From Streptomyces roseofulvus (GTDB lineage Bacteria > Actinomycetota > Actinomycetes > Streptomycetales > Streptomycetaceae): a DNA stretch of 64,000 nt. Both the position numbers and the translations under genes were made by a program. The stretch spans positions 7,564,001-7,628,000 of the forward strand of contig NZ_BAAAWE010000001.1 in the NCBI RefSeq assembly GCF_039534915.1, written 5' to 3'. The notes under the pieces are model-generated. The model was not told where the DNA came from. It was given only the letters and a program-made list of their open reading frames with translations, and ran no database searches. Positions 20,155 through 29,125 of the stretch are shown in pieces (the stretch's first letter is position 1; every line of letters starts with the position of its first letter).

Positions 20155-21444
20155 GTGGCGCGACCCGAGGGGGAACCGGCGGAGGCGGAGACCGCGGAGG
20201 ACCGCGCCGAGGCGGTCACCGGCTTCCTGGTACGGCTCACCGGACTGCTGCTGCGCACCTCGGGCGAGGGCGCCGAGCTGATCGCGCGCGAGGTCGCGGC
20301 GGCCGGACGCGCCCTCGGTGCCGAGGTGTCCGTGCTGCTCGTCATGGACGCCGTCACCCTGACCGTCGCCGTCCCGGGCGGCCGGGCGCGGACCGTGATC
20401 GTGCACGCCGCCCCCGAGGTGGCCCGGCTGGACCGGATCGCGGCGCTCAAGCCGCTGGTGGCAGACGTGTGCGCCGGGCGGGCCGGAGCGGCGGAGGCGA
20501 GCGCCCGGCTGGACCGGATCGAGGCGTCCCCGGCCCCCTACCCGTGGTGGCTGAAGCTGCTCGGGATCGTGCTCTTCTCGCTGGGCTTCGCCCCGCTGAT
20601 GCAGCCCACCTGGTACGAGCTCGGCACCACGGCCGTCCTCGCGACGCTCGCCGCGGGCCTCGCGGTGGCGTCCGACCGGGTGCCGCGGCTCGCCCGGGTG
20701 CTGCCGCTGGTCGCCTCGGTGAGCGTCTCCGTCGTCACGGTCGGGCTGTTCGCCGGCGACCCGGCGCACGGCGGCCCGGTCCTGCTGATGCTGCCCGCGC
20801 TGTTCTTCTTCGTGCCCGGCGACTACCTGAGCGCCGCCGCCGCCGAACTCGGCGCCGGGCTCGTCTCCACCGGCGCGATCCGGCTGGTGTACGCGGCCTT
20901 CCTGCTGGTCCAGCTGTGCGTCGGGGTGCTGCTCGGGGTGTACGTCACCGGCACCCCCACCGAGGCGCTCTTCGACACGGCGGCCGAGGCCGACCTGCCG
21001 CGCTGGGCGCTCTTCGCCTCGTGGACGGTCTTCACCGCCGGGACCCTGCTCGCCTTCGCGATCCCCCGCCGCTTCTTCTGGCCCCTGCTGGCGCTCGTCT
21101 ACCTGACGGTCGGGGTGCAGTCCGCGGCCACCGTGCTGATCGGGGAGACCGGCGGCACCTTCGTCGCGGCGGCGGTGCTCGCGGCAGCGGCGACCCTGCT
21201 GTCCCGGGGCCCGGAGCGGCCGCCCCGGCTGCTCCTCGTGCTGCCCGGCTTCTTCACGCTCACCGTCGGCTCGCTCGGCATGCGGGGTCTGACCACGCTG
21301 GTCGGCGGGCACGTCGTGGACGGCTTCACGGACCTGCTGGAGCTCGTCCTCGTCGTCACCGCCATCGCGGTGGGCCTGGTCCTCGGCGCCACCCTCGTGC
21401 CGGAACGGGGTCCGGCCTCCGGTCGGCCTCGGACCGGCCCGTAG
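20155..21444 (+). CDS. ThrE-family threonine/serine exporter
   Basis: 429-residue protein of the ThrE (DUF1212) family, which exports threonine and serine using proton motive force. The N-terminal soluble part (about 1-120: GEGAELIAREVAAAGRALG, VPGGRARTVIV) is followed by about ten hydrophobic helices in two blocks, the fused DUF1212-DUF3815 layout. GTG 20155 is chosen because AGGAGG lies 5 nt upstream at 20144-20149; ATG 20116 is in frame but unsupported. Divergent from the APC permease across 186 bp. Confidence 0.88.
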   Translation: MARPEGEPAEAETAEDRAEAVTGFLVRLTGLLLRTSGEGAELIAREVAAAGRALGAEVSVLLVMDAVTLTVAVPGGRARTVIVHAAPEVARLDRIAALKPLVADVCAGRAGAAEASARLDRIEASPAPYPWWLKLLGIVLFSLGFAPLMQPTWYELGTTAVLATLAAGLAVASDRVPRLARVLPLVASVSVSVVTVGLFAGDPAHGGPVLLMLPALFFFVPGDYLSAAAAELGAGLVSTGAIRLVYAAFLLVQLCVGVLLGVYVTGTPTEALFDTAAEADLPRWALFASWTVFTAGTLLAFAIPRRFFWPLLALVYLTVGVQSAATVLIGETGGTFVAAAVLAAAATLLSRGPERPPRLLLVLPGFFTLTVGSLGMRGLTTLVGGHVVDGFTDLLELVLVVTAIAVGLVLGATLVPERGPASGRPRTGP

Positions 21445-21485
21445 GATCACCCGGACGTACGGGCGAGAGCGAGGAGCACGCAGCA

Positions 21486-22172
21486 GTGACCGCCGTGGTG
21501 GAACCGACCCCGCCGGTCCTGCCGGCCCCTCCGGAGCTGTGGGAGCGGGACGAGGACGGCCAGGTGCTCGGGGCGTTGGTCTGGCGGCACGGTCCCGGCT
21601 GGCGGGCCGTCAGCAGCGCGGTGCTCGGCGGCGGGATCGGCGAGCGGACCTGGGTGATGAACGTCCAGGTCGCCCACGGCTACACCCGCACCGACCCCGA
21701 GGCGCACCTCGCGGGGCTCGCCCGGCGGGCCGGCCTCCACGGCTCCGGGGTGGGCCTGATGACCGCCGCCGAGGTCGCCCGCAGCGGAGCCGCCCGCGAC
21801 GGCGGCGTCGACGCGGTGGCCACCGCCGGGATCGAGGTCCGGGGCTGGGCGGCGGCACCGGGCCCGGACGTGCCGGGACCCCAGGCCCCCGGCACCATCA
21901 ACATCGTCGTCACCGTGCCCGCGCCGCTCACCGACGCCGCGCTCGTCAACGCCGTGGCGACCGCCACCGAGGCCAAGACGCAGGCGCTCCTCGACGCGGG
22001 CCACGACTGCTCGGGCACCCCGACGGACGCTGTCTGCGTCCTTGCCCTCCGTCCCCTGCCCGGCGGTCCCGCCGAGCCCTTCGCCGGCCCGCGCTCGCTG
22101 TGGGGCGCCCGCCTGGCGCGGGCCGTCCACGCGGCGGTCGGCGCCGCGCTGCCCGCGCCCGGTGTCAGCTGA
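21486..22172 (+). CDS. cbiZ: Adenosylcobinamide amidohydrolase
   Basis: 228-residue CbiZ-family enzyme that cleaves the aminopropanol side chain of (adenosyl)cobinamide to give cobyric acid, allowing salvage and remodelling of B12 precursors. Family signatures: VSSAVLGGGIGERTWVMNVQV, GVGLMTAAEV, TAGIEVRGWA and INIVVTVPAPLT, ending in GTPTDAVCVL. GTG 21486 lies 41 bp after the ThrE gene, so they may be co-transcribed. The 3' end overlaps the convergent PfkB gene by 8 bp. No other cobalamin genes are in the window. Confidence 0.88.
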   Translation: MTAVVEPTPPVLPAPPELWERDEDGQVLGALVWRHGPGWRAVSSAVLGGGIGERTWVMNVQVAHGYTRTDPEAHLAGLARRAGLHGSGVGLMTAAEVARSGAARDGGVDAVATAGIEVRGWAAAPGPDVPGPQAPGTINIVVTVPAPLTDAALVNAVATATEAKTQALLDAGHDCSGTPTDAVCVLALRPLPGGPAEPFAGPRSLWGARLARAVHAAVGAALPAPGVS

Positions 22173-23076
22173 GCGCGGCGACCTCGGCGAGCAGCGCCTC
22201 CCGGCCGATGGCGTCGCTGCCGGTGGCGGGCACCGTACAGGCGAAGGCGCCGGCCACCGCCCCGTACAGGGCGCAGCGCTCCGGGGGCTCGCCGGTCAGC
22301 CGGCCGAAGAGGAAACCGGCCGCGTAGGCGTCGCCCGCGCCGTTGGAGTCCACGACCGCTCCGCGCGGCGCGACCGCCGGGACGTGCAGCGGGTCCCGGC
22401 GGTCGCGGGTGAGCAGGTAGGAGCCCTCCGCGCCGGCGGTGGCGACCGCCACCTCCGCCCGGCCGCGCTCCAGCACCCGGCGCAGGGTCGCCACCGGGTC
22501 CGGCAGGGCCGTGGCCGACACGAAGACGACGTCGGAGCCGTACGCGAACGGCTCGTGGTACGGGTTCTCGCCGTCCCAGTTGTGCAGGTCCGTCGAGACG
22601 GTGAGGCCCGCCTCGTGGAGCAGCGGCAGGGCGTGGGCGCACGGGGGCGTGATCGAGACGTGCGCGTGCCGGGAGGCGGCGGCGAGCTTGCGCACCAGGT
22701 CCTCGGGCAGCCGGTCCGACTCCCGGGAGCGGCTGTCGTCGTAGAGCGAGAGCCGACGGCCGTCCGGCCCCACGAGGTTGACGGCCCGCTTGGTGCCGCC
22801 GGGCTGCGGGACCTCGGTGAACCCGATGCCGCGGTCGCGGTGGAGGGCGCGCACCAAGTCGCCGAAGGCGTCGTCTCCGATCATGTCGACGTGGTGGGTG
22901 CGCAGCCCCAGCGCGGTCGTCCCGAGCGCCACGAAGTCCCCGGTCTGGCCGGCGCGCGCCTCGATGCCGGGGCGGATCATGTAGCTGTCGGCGTACGGCA
23001 GCGGGAGCTCGGGGACGTACACGATCGTGTCGACGCCTGACCCTCCGAGGACGAGGACGTCGTAGTCGCTGTTCAT
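22165..23076 (-). CDS. PfkB-family carbohydrate kinase
   Basis: 303-residue ribokinase-like sugar or nucleoside kinase. N-terminal signature VLVLGGSGVDTIVYVPELP, substrate-binding GIEARAGQTGDFVALG, and the C-terminal PfkB signature DSNGAGDAYAAGFLFG with catalytic Asp249. The substrate is not clear; the GDxxxD-type pattern of ribokinase is present but sugar-contact residues cannot be assigned. It converges on and overlaps cbiZ by 8 bp. ATG 23076 is well placed behind GAGAAGCG. Confidence 0.9.
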   Translation of the reverse strand: MNSDYDVLVLGGSGVDTIVYVPELPLPYADSYMIRPGIEARAGQTGDFVALGTTALGLRTHHVDMIGDDAFGDLVRALHRDRGIGFTEVPQPGGTKRAVNLVGPDGRRLSLYDDSRSRESDRLPEDLVRKLAAASRHAHVSITPPCAHALPLLHEAGLTVSTDLHNWDGENPYHEPFAYGSDVVFVSATALPDPVATLRRVLERGRAEVAVATAGAEGSYLLTRDRRDPLHVPAVAPRGAVVDSNGAGDAYAAGFLFGRLTGEPPERCALYGAVAGAFACTVPATGSDAIGREALLAEVAALS

Positions 23077-23180
23077 CGCTTCTCCTCACACGGGCACCAC
23101 GGCGTGGACGTGTCAGGAGTCAACCAGCCCCGCGCGCAGACCGGCAAGATCTTGCGCGGGATTTCAGCAAAGTCTTGCGG

Positions 23181-23777
23181 TCATCGCCCGGCGGCGGCCA
23201 CCACCTGCTGCAGGTGCTCGACGAGCGTGATGAGGACCTGCTTGCTGGACTCCCGGGACCGGGCGTCGCAGAAGACCAGCGGCACCTCGTCGGGAAGGTC
23301 GAGTGCGTCGCGGATCTCGGCGGCCGTGTGCGCGGGCCCGCCGAAGTCGTTGCAGGCGACCACGAACGGGGTGCCGTGGTGCTCCAGCCGGTCGACCGCG
23401 TACCAGGAGTCCGCGATCCGGCGGGTGTCGACGAGGACCACCGCGCCGAGCGTCCCGGAGAACAGCCGGTCCCACAGGAACCAGAACCGCTCCTGGCCGG
23501 GCGCGCCGAACAGGTACAGCACGTTGCGCGCGTCGAGCGAGATGCGGCCGAAGTCGAAGGCGACCGTGGTGGCCGTCTTGGCGGCCACGCCGCCGGTGTC
23601 GTCGATGCCCTCGCCGGCCTGCGACATCGTCTCCTCGGTGTTCAGCGGACGGATCTCGCTGACCGAGCGGACCAGGGTGGTCTTGCCGACCCCGAAGCCC
23701 CCGACGACGACGATCTTCAGTCCGTTGTCGGCGGTGCTGCTCAGGGTCTGGCGCTGCTCAGAGATTGCGGAGTCCAA
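23181..23777 (-). CDS. cvnD: Conservon GTPase CvnD (conservon 1)
   Basis: 198-residue small GTPase of the Ras-like conservon type. P-loop GGFGVGKTT at 26-34, switch II DFGRISLDARN, and the NxxD-type motif replaced by ACNDFGG; GAPGQERFWFLW is the G3-like core. CvnD binds GTP at the membrane and works with CvnA-C. TTG 23777 is the only sensible start and overlaps the cvnC stop by 20 bp, showing coupled translation. In S. coelicolor, conservon products form a membrane complex compared with eukaryotic GPCR systems. Confidence 0.93.
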   Translation of the reverse strand: MDSAISEQRQTLSSTADNGLKIVVVGGFGVGKTTLVRSVSEIRPLNTEETMSQAGEGIDDTGGVAAKTATTVAFDFGRISLDARNVLYLFGAPGQERFWFLWDRLFSGTLGAVVLVDTRRIADSWYAVDRLEHHGTPFVVACNDFGGPAHTAAEIRDALDLPDEVPLVFCDARSRESSKQVLITLVEHLQQVVAAAGR

Positions 23778-24117
23778 CGAGCACCTGCTCCAGGATGTCG
23801 TGATCGGGAAGGCGGTACGAGGAGGTGGGGCGCGGGTGCCGGGCGCTGATCCGGCCGGTGTCGTGCAGGTCGGCCAGGAGGATCCTGGTGATCGACACGG
23901 GCAGCCCGAGCCCGGCGGCGACCTCCACCACGGCGGTGGGGAAGCGGCACATGCGCAGGATGGCGGCGTGCTCGGACTGCATGCCGGGCACCGGATCGCT
24001 CTCGGCCACGACGAGCGTCACCACGTCGAAGGCGGTGGACCCGGTGCGGCTGCGGCCGCCGGTCAGCGTGTAGAGGCGGTCGGGGGAGTCGTCGCGACCC
24101 GGCCTGAGGCGGCTCAT
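23758..24117 (-). CDS. cvnC: Conservon protein CvnC, DUF742 (conservon 1)
   Basis: 119-residue DUF742 protein with a winged-helix core: LYTLTGGRSRTGSTAFDVVT at the start, then CRFPTAVVEVAAGLGLPVSI and a conserved end ILEQVLVGLRNL. No enzymatic motif. It sits between CvnB and CvnD; ATG 24117 overlaps the cvnB stop (ATGA). Likely a structural adaptor in the CvnA-D complex. Confidence 0.93.
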   Translation of the reverse strand: MSRLRPGRDDSPDRLYTLTGGRSRTGSTAFDVVTLVVAESDPVPGMQSEHAAILRMCRFPTAVVEVAAGLGLPVSITRILLADLHDTGRISARHPRPTSSYRLPDHDILEQVLVGLRNL

Positions 24118-24515
24118 CCCCGCGGCCTCGCGACGAGGTGCTCGCCGAGCTGTTCGACCAGCTCCGTCATGTTGTGCCCGACGAGCCCGGCGTCGGCGTC
24201 CTCGTCGGCGACGAGCGCGAGGTGGGCGCCCTCCCCGGCCTCGACGATGAAGAGGATGCCGCCGTAGAACTCGGCCATCGCGGAGCGGACCCCGCCGGTG
24301 CCGTCGCCGAACTCCACGGACGCCCCGTGCGACAGGCTCTGGATGCCGGCGGCGATGGCGGCGAGCTGGTCGGCCTGGTCGACGGAGAGCCCGGAGGTGC
24401 GGCAGAGCTTGAGGCCGTCCCGGGAGAGCACCAGCGCGTGCCGGGTGCCCGGGGTCCGTTCCAGCAGGCCCTCCAGGAGCCAGCTGAGCTTGTCGTCGGT
24501 GGTCGTGCCGGTCAT
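24114..24515 (-). CDS. cvnB: Conservon protein CvnB, roadblock/LC7 (conservon 1)
   Basis: 133-residue roadblock/LC7-domain protein (WLLEGLLERTPGTRHALVLS through AGIQSLSHGASVEFG, ending MTELVEQLGEHL). Roadblock proteins dimerise and regulate small GTPases, here CvnD. The start ATG 24515 overlaps the cvnA stop, and its own stop overlaps cvnC, so the four genes form a tightly coupled operon. Confidence 0.93.
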   Translation of the reverse strand: MTGTTTDDKLSWLLEGLLERTPGTRHALVLSRDGLKLCRTSGLSVDQADQLAAIAAGIQSLSHGASVEFGDGTGGVRSAMAEFYGGILFIVEAGEGAHLALVADEDADAGLVGHNMTELVEQLGEHLVARPRG

Positions 24516-26074
24516 CGCGGATTGCCTTCCGAATGGGGGTCGTTCGAGGACGGCGTGGTCGGTTCCGCCCCGGAGGAGGAGGGGGTGGCGGGGGTCTCGG
24601 CGGGCTTGCCGTCGGTGCCGCGCAGGGCGCTCTGGAAGCCGCCGAAGCGGGCGCGCGCCGCCTCGCCGGTGCGGGGCGTGGCCTTGCGGGCCGGTTCGGC
24701 GGCCGCGCGGCCGCTGCTCTCCTGCTGCGCGGCGAGGGTCCGGCCGCGCCGCCGGCGCGGCAGCGGGATGCCGGGTGTCGTGCCCTCCGCCGGCGGCTCG
24801 GCCGCCGACTCGTGGGTGGTCTCCGGCTCGGCCGCCGGTACGGGGCGGGGCGCGGCGGTCCGGGCGGGCAGCGGGCGCGGGGCGGCGGCCTGCGCGGGGG
24901 CGGGGGCGGCCTGCGCCGGGGCGGGCGCGGCGGCGGCCTCGGTGCCGCGGGTGACGAGCTCCTGGGGGATCATCATGACGACGCCGGTGCCGCCGCGCGC
25001 GGAGGGCCGGAAGGAGACGGACAGGTTGTGCTTGCGGGCCAGCCGGCCGACGACGTGCAGCCCGAGGCGGGTGCCGGAAAGGCCGGCCAGGTCCTGGGCG
25101 GCCGCGTCGACGGCGGCCTCGGCGCGCCGCAGCTGAACGTCGCTCATGGTCAGTCCGCTGTCCTCGACGGTGATGACGACGCCGGCCGGGACCTCCTCCA
25201 CGTAGACGTGGACCTCCGCGCTGGGCGGGGAGAAGTTGGCGGCGTTGTCGAGGAGTTCGGCCAGCGCGTGCATGACGCCCTCGGCGGCGTGGCCGGCGAC
25301 GGCCGCCTCGCAGGTGGAGTGCAGCCGGACCCGCTGGTAGCCGGAGATGCGGCCCATGGCGCCGCGCAGGATCGACTCCATGACGATGGGCCGGGGCCAG
25401 CGGCGGCCGGAGCGGGCGCCGGTGAGGACGGCGACGGAGTCGGCGAGCCGGCCCGCCTGGGCGGTGCGGTGGTCGAGGTGGAGGAGGTCGGCGAGGACGT
25501 CCTCGTCGGCGTGCCGGTGCTCCATCTCGCGCAGGTCGGCCATCATGCTCGTCGCCAGGGCCTGCATCCGGCCGGCCGCGTTGGCGGCGGCGGCGAGGGC
25601 GGCGGAGCGGGCGGACTCGGCGCGGCGCAGCCGCTGTTCCAGTCCGGCGACGGCGGCAGCGTGGCCGGCGGCGAGCCGCTCGGCCTCGGCCCGCTGGGCG
25701 CGGACCAGTTCGTCGGCGCGGGCCGCGTGCGCGGCGGCCTCGGCGGCGGACTGGGCCTCGTGGCGCTCCTTCAGGGCCGCGGTCTCGCGCTCGAAGGCAG
25801 CCTGGCGCTGCGCGGCGTAGGTGTCCTGGGAGGCGACCTGGGCGGCGAGCCGTTCGGCCCGCCGGGCGAGGCCGCGCGCGGTGCGCGCGTACCAGGTGAC
25901 GGCGAAGGCGGCGGCCGCGAGAAGCAGCACTCCGCAGACCGCGAACCAGGCGAGCGGGGCGCGGACCTCGGCCGGCGCGGCGCTCGTCGCGGCGCCGACG
26001 AGGGCACCGCCCGCGGCGACGGTCAGCACGGAGGCGATCAGGGCAGGGCGGAACGGGGTGGGCGACGCCGACAT
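24512..26074 (-). CDS. cvnA: Conservon sensor CvnA, histidine-kinase-like (conservon 1)
   Basis: 520-residue membrane protein. Two N-terminal membrane helices (about 10-30 and 42-60) enclose only a short external loop. A coiled-coil stretch rich in Ala/Glu/Arg (about 65-160) leads to an HATPase domain with N box ELLDNAANFSPP, G1 VEDSGLTMS and G2 GTRLGLHVVGRLA. There is no typical phospho-acceptor H box, as usual for CvnA. The C-terminal 130 residues are Ala/Pro-rich and end in a basic PRRRRGR segment. First gene of conservon 1, transcribed away from the SDR gene. Confidence 0.92.
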   Translation of the reverse strand: MSASPTPFRPALIASVLTVAAGGALVGAATSAAPAEVRAPLAWFAVCGVLLLAAAAFAVTWYARTARGLARRAERLAAQVASQDTYAAQRQAAFERETAALKERHEAQSAAEAAAHAARADELVRAQRAEAERLAAGHAAAVAGLEQRLRRAESARSAALAAAANAAGRMQALATSMMADLREMEHRHADEDVLADLLHLDHRTAQAGRLADSVAVLTGARSGRRWPRPIVMESILRGAMGRISGYQRVRLHSTCEAAVAGHAAEGVMHALAELLDNAANFSPPSAEVHVYVEEVPAGVVITVEDSGLTMSDVQLRRAEAAVDAAAQDLAGLSGTRLGLHVVGRLARKHNLSVSFRPSARGGTGVVMMIPQELVTRGTEAAAAPAPAQAAPAPAQAAAPRPLPARTAAPRPVPAAEPETTHESAAEPPAEGTTPGIPLPRRRRGRTLAAQQESSGRAAAEPARKATPRTGEAARARFGGFQSALRGTDGKPAETPATPSSSGAEPTTPSSNDPHSEGNPR

Positions 26075-26152
26075 CTACCGGACTCTCGTGAGGCAGGCAC
26101 AGGGAGGTTCGGAACGACCGCACTATAGAGGCGTTCTTGATCGGTCTGGAAC

Positions 26153-26182
26153 TCACTCTGATCGGATCGGTATCCGGAGTGA
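26153..26182. promoter_or_regulatory. Nested inverted repeat in divergent promoter region
   Basis: TCACTC and GAGTGA form outer arms, and CGGAT-CGGT-ATCCG forms an inner repeat inside them. It lies in the 227-bp space between cvnA of conservon 1 and the SDR gene, so it could be an operator for either. No known consensus was matched. Confidence 0.4.
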
Positions 26183-26301
26183 TACAAAACCTTCCAAATG
26201 GTGGCACCGGTTCCGGCCATGACGGCGCGATGGCCCAACACCGCGCACCCCGGGGCAGAATGACGGACCGTACGGTACGTCCCCGACCGGAAGGCACACC
26301 G

Positions 26302-27075
26302 GTGAAGCTGCCCGGCACAGGCAGGCGCGTCCTCGTCAGCGGCGCCTCGCGAGGGCTCGGCCGGGCGGTCGCCCGCGCGTTCGCGGCCAACGGCGACCGG
26401 GTCGCCGTCCACTACGGCACCCGCGCCGAGGAGGCCCGGGCCACCCTCGCCTCCCTCGACGGCACCGGACACGTCCTGGTCGCCGGCGACCTCGCGGACC
26501 CCGCCGGAGCGGCGGCGGTCGTCGACCGGGCCGTCGAGGCGTTCGGCGAGGAGGGCGTCGACGTCCTCGTCAACAACGCCGCCGTGAACCTCCCGCACCC
26601 CCTGGCGGAGACCCCCTACGACGAGTGGGCGGCGCTCTGGCAGCGGCACGTCGCCGTGAACCTGCTCGCCACCGCCCACCTCAGCCACCTCGTGGCCCGC
26701 CGCATGATCGACCGGGGCACGGGCGGACGGATCGTCAACATCGGCTCCCGGGGCGCCTTCCGCGGCGAGCCGGACCACCCCGCCTACGGCGCCACCAAGG
26801 CCGCCGTCCACGCGCTCGGCCAGTCCCTCGCCGTCTCCCTCGCCCCGTACGGCATCGGCGTCGCCTCGGTCGCCCCCGGCTTCTTCGCCACCGAGCGGGT
26901 GGCGCCCCGCCTGGAGGGTCCCGAGGGCGAGGCGATCCGCGCGCAGAGCCCCTTCGGCCGCGTCGCGGACGCCGACGAGATCGCGGCGGCGGTCCTCTGG
27001 CTCGCCTCCCCGGCCGCCGAATGGGCGTCCGGCACCATCCTCGACCTCAACGGCGCCTCGCACCTCCGCAGTTGA
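26302..27075 (+). CDS. SDR-family NAD(P)-dependent oxidoreductase
   Basis: 257-residue classical short-chain dehydrogenase/reductase. Cofactor motif SGASRGLGRAVA at the N-terminus, NNAAV for the central strand, catalytic Ser in NIGSRGAF and YxxxK as YGATK. Ends with the family's EWASGTILDLNG region. GTG 26302 has GGAAGG 7 nt upstream. Substrate unknown; the sequence resembles 3-oxoacyl-reductase-like members. Divergent from conservon 1. Confidence 0.92.
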   Translation: MKLPGTGRRVLVSGASRGLGRAVARAFAANGDRVAVHYGTRAEEARATLASLDGTGHVLVAGDLADPAGAAAVVDRAVEAFGEEGVDVLVNNAAVNLPHPLAETPYDEWAALWQRHVAVNLLATAHLSHLVARRMIDRGTGGRIVNIGSRGAFRGEPDHPAYGATKAAVHALGQSLAVSLAPYGIGVASVAPGFFATERVAPRLEGPEGEAIRAQSPFGRVADADEIAAAVLWLASPAAEWASGTILDLNGASHLRS

Positions 27076-27198
27076 CACCGCCGCCGCGGCGCGCGCCGGG
27101 TGAACGAATCGAACGCGTGCCTCCCGTGCGCCTGCCCGAAAGGATGAACGCCGGGCGTCGACGGCGTTTCGCGCCGGGGCCCCCGCCACCCTGCTGAC

Positions 27199-29055
27199 GT
27201 GCGTAAGGAGCGCGAGTCCACGGTCCCGTCCCAGCGAGCGCCCCGCCGGACCCGGCCCGGCCCGGCACCGGCCGTCCGGGCGGCCGGACCGCCCGCCCCC
27301 GGCCAAGCCGCGCCGCCCGGGACGCGGGCCCGGGCGCGGTACTGGGTCGACCGCACCGTGGTGCGCGGGGTCACGGCCCTCGTCGCCTGGCTGGCCCTGG
27401 CTTCCCTGGTCCTGGTCGCCCCCGCCAGCGCCCTCCTGGTGTGGACCGACAACAAGGCTCCCGACACCCTCCAGGGCAAGGCCGCCACCGTCTGGCGGAC
27501 GGTCGGCCAGACCCTCCGGCTCGGCGGCGAGGTCGGCCCGCCGCTGCGGATCGCCCTCACGGTCTTCCTGGCCCTCGTCTCCCTGCTGTACGTCTCCTTC
27601 CTCGTCGGGATCGTCACGACGGCCCTGACCGACCGGCTCGCCGAGCTGGAACGCGGCCAGACCACGGTCGTCGAGCGCGGCCATACCCTGGTCCTCGGCT
27701 GGTCCGAGCAGGCCCCCACGGTCGTCGCGGAACTCCTCGCCGCCCACGCCCAGCGGGGGCGCGGCGCCGTGGTGGTCCTCGCCGACCGCGACAAGGCGGA
27801 GACGGAACGGGAGTCGCGCGACGCGCTGCCCTCGCGGACGCGGGTGCGACTGGTGTGCCGCCGGGGCCGCCCCGCCGACCCGGCCGCGCTGGCCCGGGTG
27901 ACCCCGGCCGCCGCGGGGGCGGTGGTCGTCCTCCCGTCGGACGCCCCCGGCGCCGACGCCCACGTCGTCAGGACGCTCCTCGCGCTCCGGGCGACGGTGG
28001 GGGAGGGCTGCCCGGTGCCGGTCGTGGCGGCCGTCCGGGACGGTGCCCACCTCGCGGCCGCCCGCCTCGCCGCGGGGCCCGGCGCGACCGTCCTGGACGT
28101 CGACGACCTCGCGGCCCGGCTGCTCGTCCAGTGCGCCCTGGAGCCCGGCCTCGCGCTCGTCCTGGAGGACCTGCTCGACTTCGCCGGCGCGGAACTCCAC
28201 GTCCTCCGGCCGCCCGGCCTCCCCGGCCGCCGCTACGGCGAACTGGCCGCCGCCTGTCCGGACGCCTGTGCGGTCGGGATCGTCCGGGCGGACGGCACCC
28301 CGCACCTCGCCCCGGCCCCCCGGACCGTGCTGGCCCCCGGCGACGGCCTCCTCGTCCTGGCCGAGGACCACCGGGCGACCGTCCTGCCCGCCGCGCCCGC
28401 CGTCCCCGCGGCCGCCTGGCCCGTCCGGTCCCCGGCGCCGGCCGCCGTGCGCCGGATCCTCCTCCTGGGCTGGAACCGCCGGGGCGAGCGCGTGACCGAG
28501 GGCCTGGCGGCGGGCGGGGCGGCGGCGGTGCGGGACGACGAGGGGCGGCCGACGGCGCCGGAGACGTACGACCGGGTGGTCGTCCTCGCCGGTCCGGACG
28601 ACGACGGACACCCCGACACCCCCACCCTCGTCACCCTGCTCCACCTCAGGGCGCGGGAACGGGAGACGGGCCGGGCGGTGCCCACCGTGGCCGAGCTGAC
28701 CGACGCCCGCAACCGCCCCCTCGCCCCCGCCGGACCCCGCACCGACCTCGTGGTCACCGGCCGGCTGGCCGCCCTCCTCATGGCCCAGGTCTCCCAGAAC
28801 CCGCACCTCGCGGCCGTCTTCGACACCCTGCTCGCCCCCACCGGCCACGGCGTCCGCCTCCGCCCCGCCACCGACTTCGTCCCGCCCGGCACCGAAGCGC
28901 CCTTCGCCGCCCTCGTCACGGCCGCCGCCCGGCACGGCGCCGCCGCCCTCGGCTACCGCCCCCGCGCCGCCCGCCGCCCCCGCCTCAACCCCCCGAAGGC
29001 CGAGACCAGACGCTGGAGCGAGGGCGACGTCCTGATCGTGGTCGGACCGGCCTGA
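27199..29055 (+). CDS. CASTOR/POLLUX-type ion channel protein
   Basis: 618-residue membrane protein. After a Pro/Arg-rich N-terminus, two hydrophobic helices (about 55-80 and 115-140) flank a pore-like stretch, followed by two RCK/TrkA-N-like nucleotide-binding domains. The first opens with VVERGHTLVLGWSEQ, the second with RRILLLGWNRRG. This layout is that of plant CASTOR/POLLUX cation channels and their actinobacterial relatives. RCK domains gate channels in response to ligands or calcium. Conductance and gating are unknown. GTG 27199 has no clear ribosome site, so the start could be slightly different. Confidence 0.82.
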   Translation: MRKERESTVPSQRAPRRTRPGPAPAVRAAGPPAPGQAAPPGTRARARYWVDRTVVRGVTALVAWLALASLVLVAPASALLVWTDNKAPDTLQGKAATVWRTVGQTLRLGGEVGPPLRIALTVFLALVSLLYVSFLVGIVTTALTDRLAELERGQTTVVERGHTLVLGWSEQAPTVVAELLAAHAQRGRGAVVVLADRDKAETERESRDALPSRTRVRLVCRRGRPADPAALARVTPAAAGAVVVLPSDAPGADAHVVRTLLALRATVGEGCPVPVVAAVRDGAHLAAARLAAGPGATVLDVDDLAARLLVQCALEPGLALVLEDLLDFAGAELHVLRPPGLPGRRYGELAAACPDACAVGIVRADGTPHLAPAPRTVLAPGDGLLVLAEDHRATVLPAAPAVPAAAWPVRSPAPAAVRRILLLGWNRRGERVTEGLAAGGAAAVRDDEGRPTAPETYDRVVVLAGPDDDGHPDTPTLVTLLHLRARERETGRAVPTVAELTDARNRPLAPAGPRTDLVVTGRLAALLMAQVSQNPHLAAVFDTLLAPTGHGVRLRPATDFVPPGTEAPFAALVTAAARHGAAALGYRPRAARRPRLNPPKAETRRWSEGDVLIVVGPA

Positions 29056-29125
29056 ACCCGGACCGCCCCGACCCTGCCAAGTTGCCGAATTTCGCAAGTG
29101 GTCACATCGCTCATAGGATCGAGGG

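Noticed and set aside
26038..29097. Minus-strand frame of about 1,000 codons opposite the SDR and channel genes
   Set aside because: Gly/Arg-rich shadow frame without domains; both plus-strand genes have clear family motifs.
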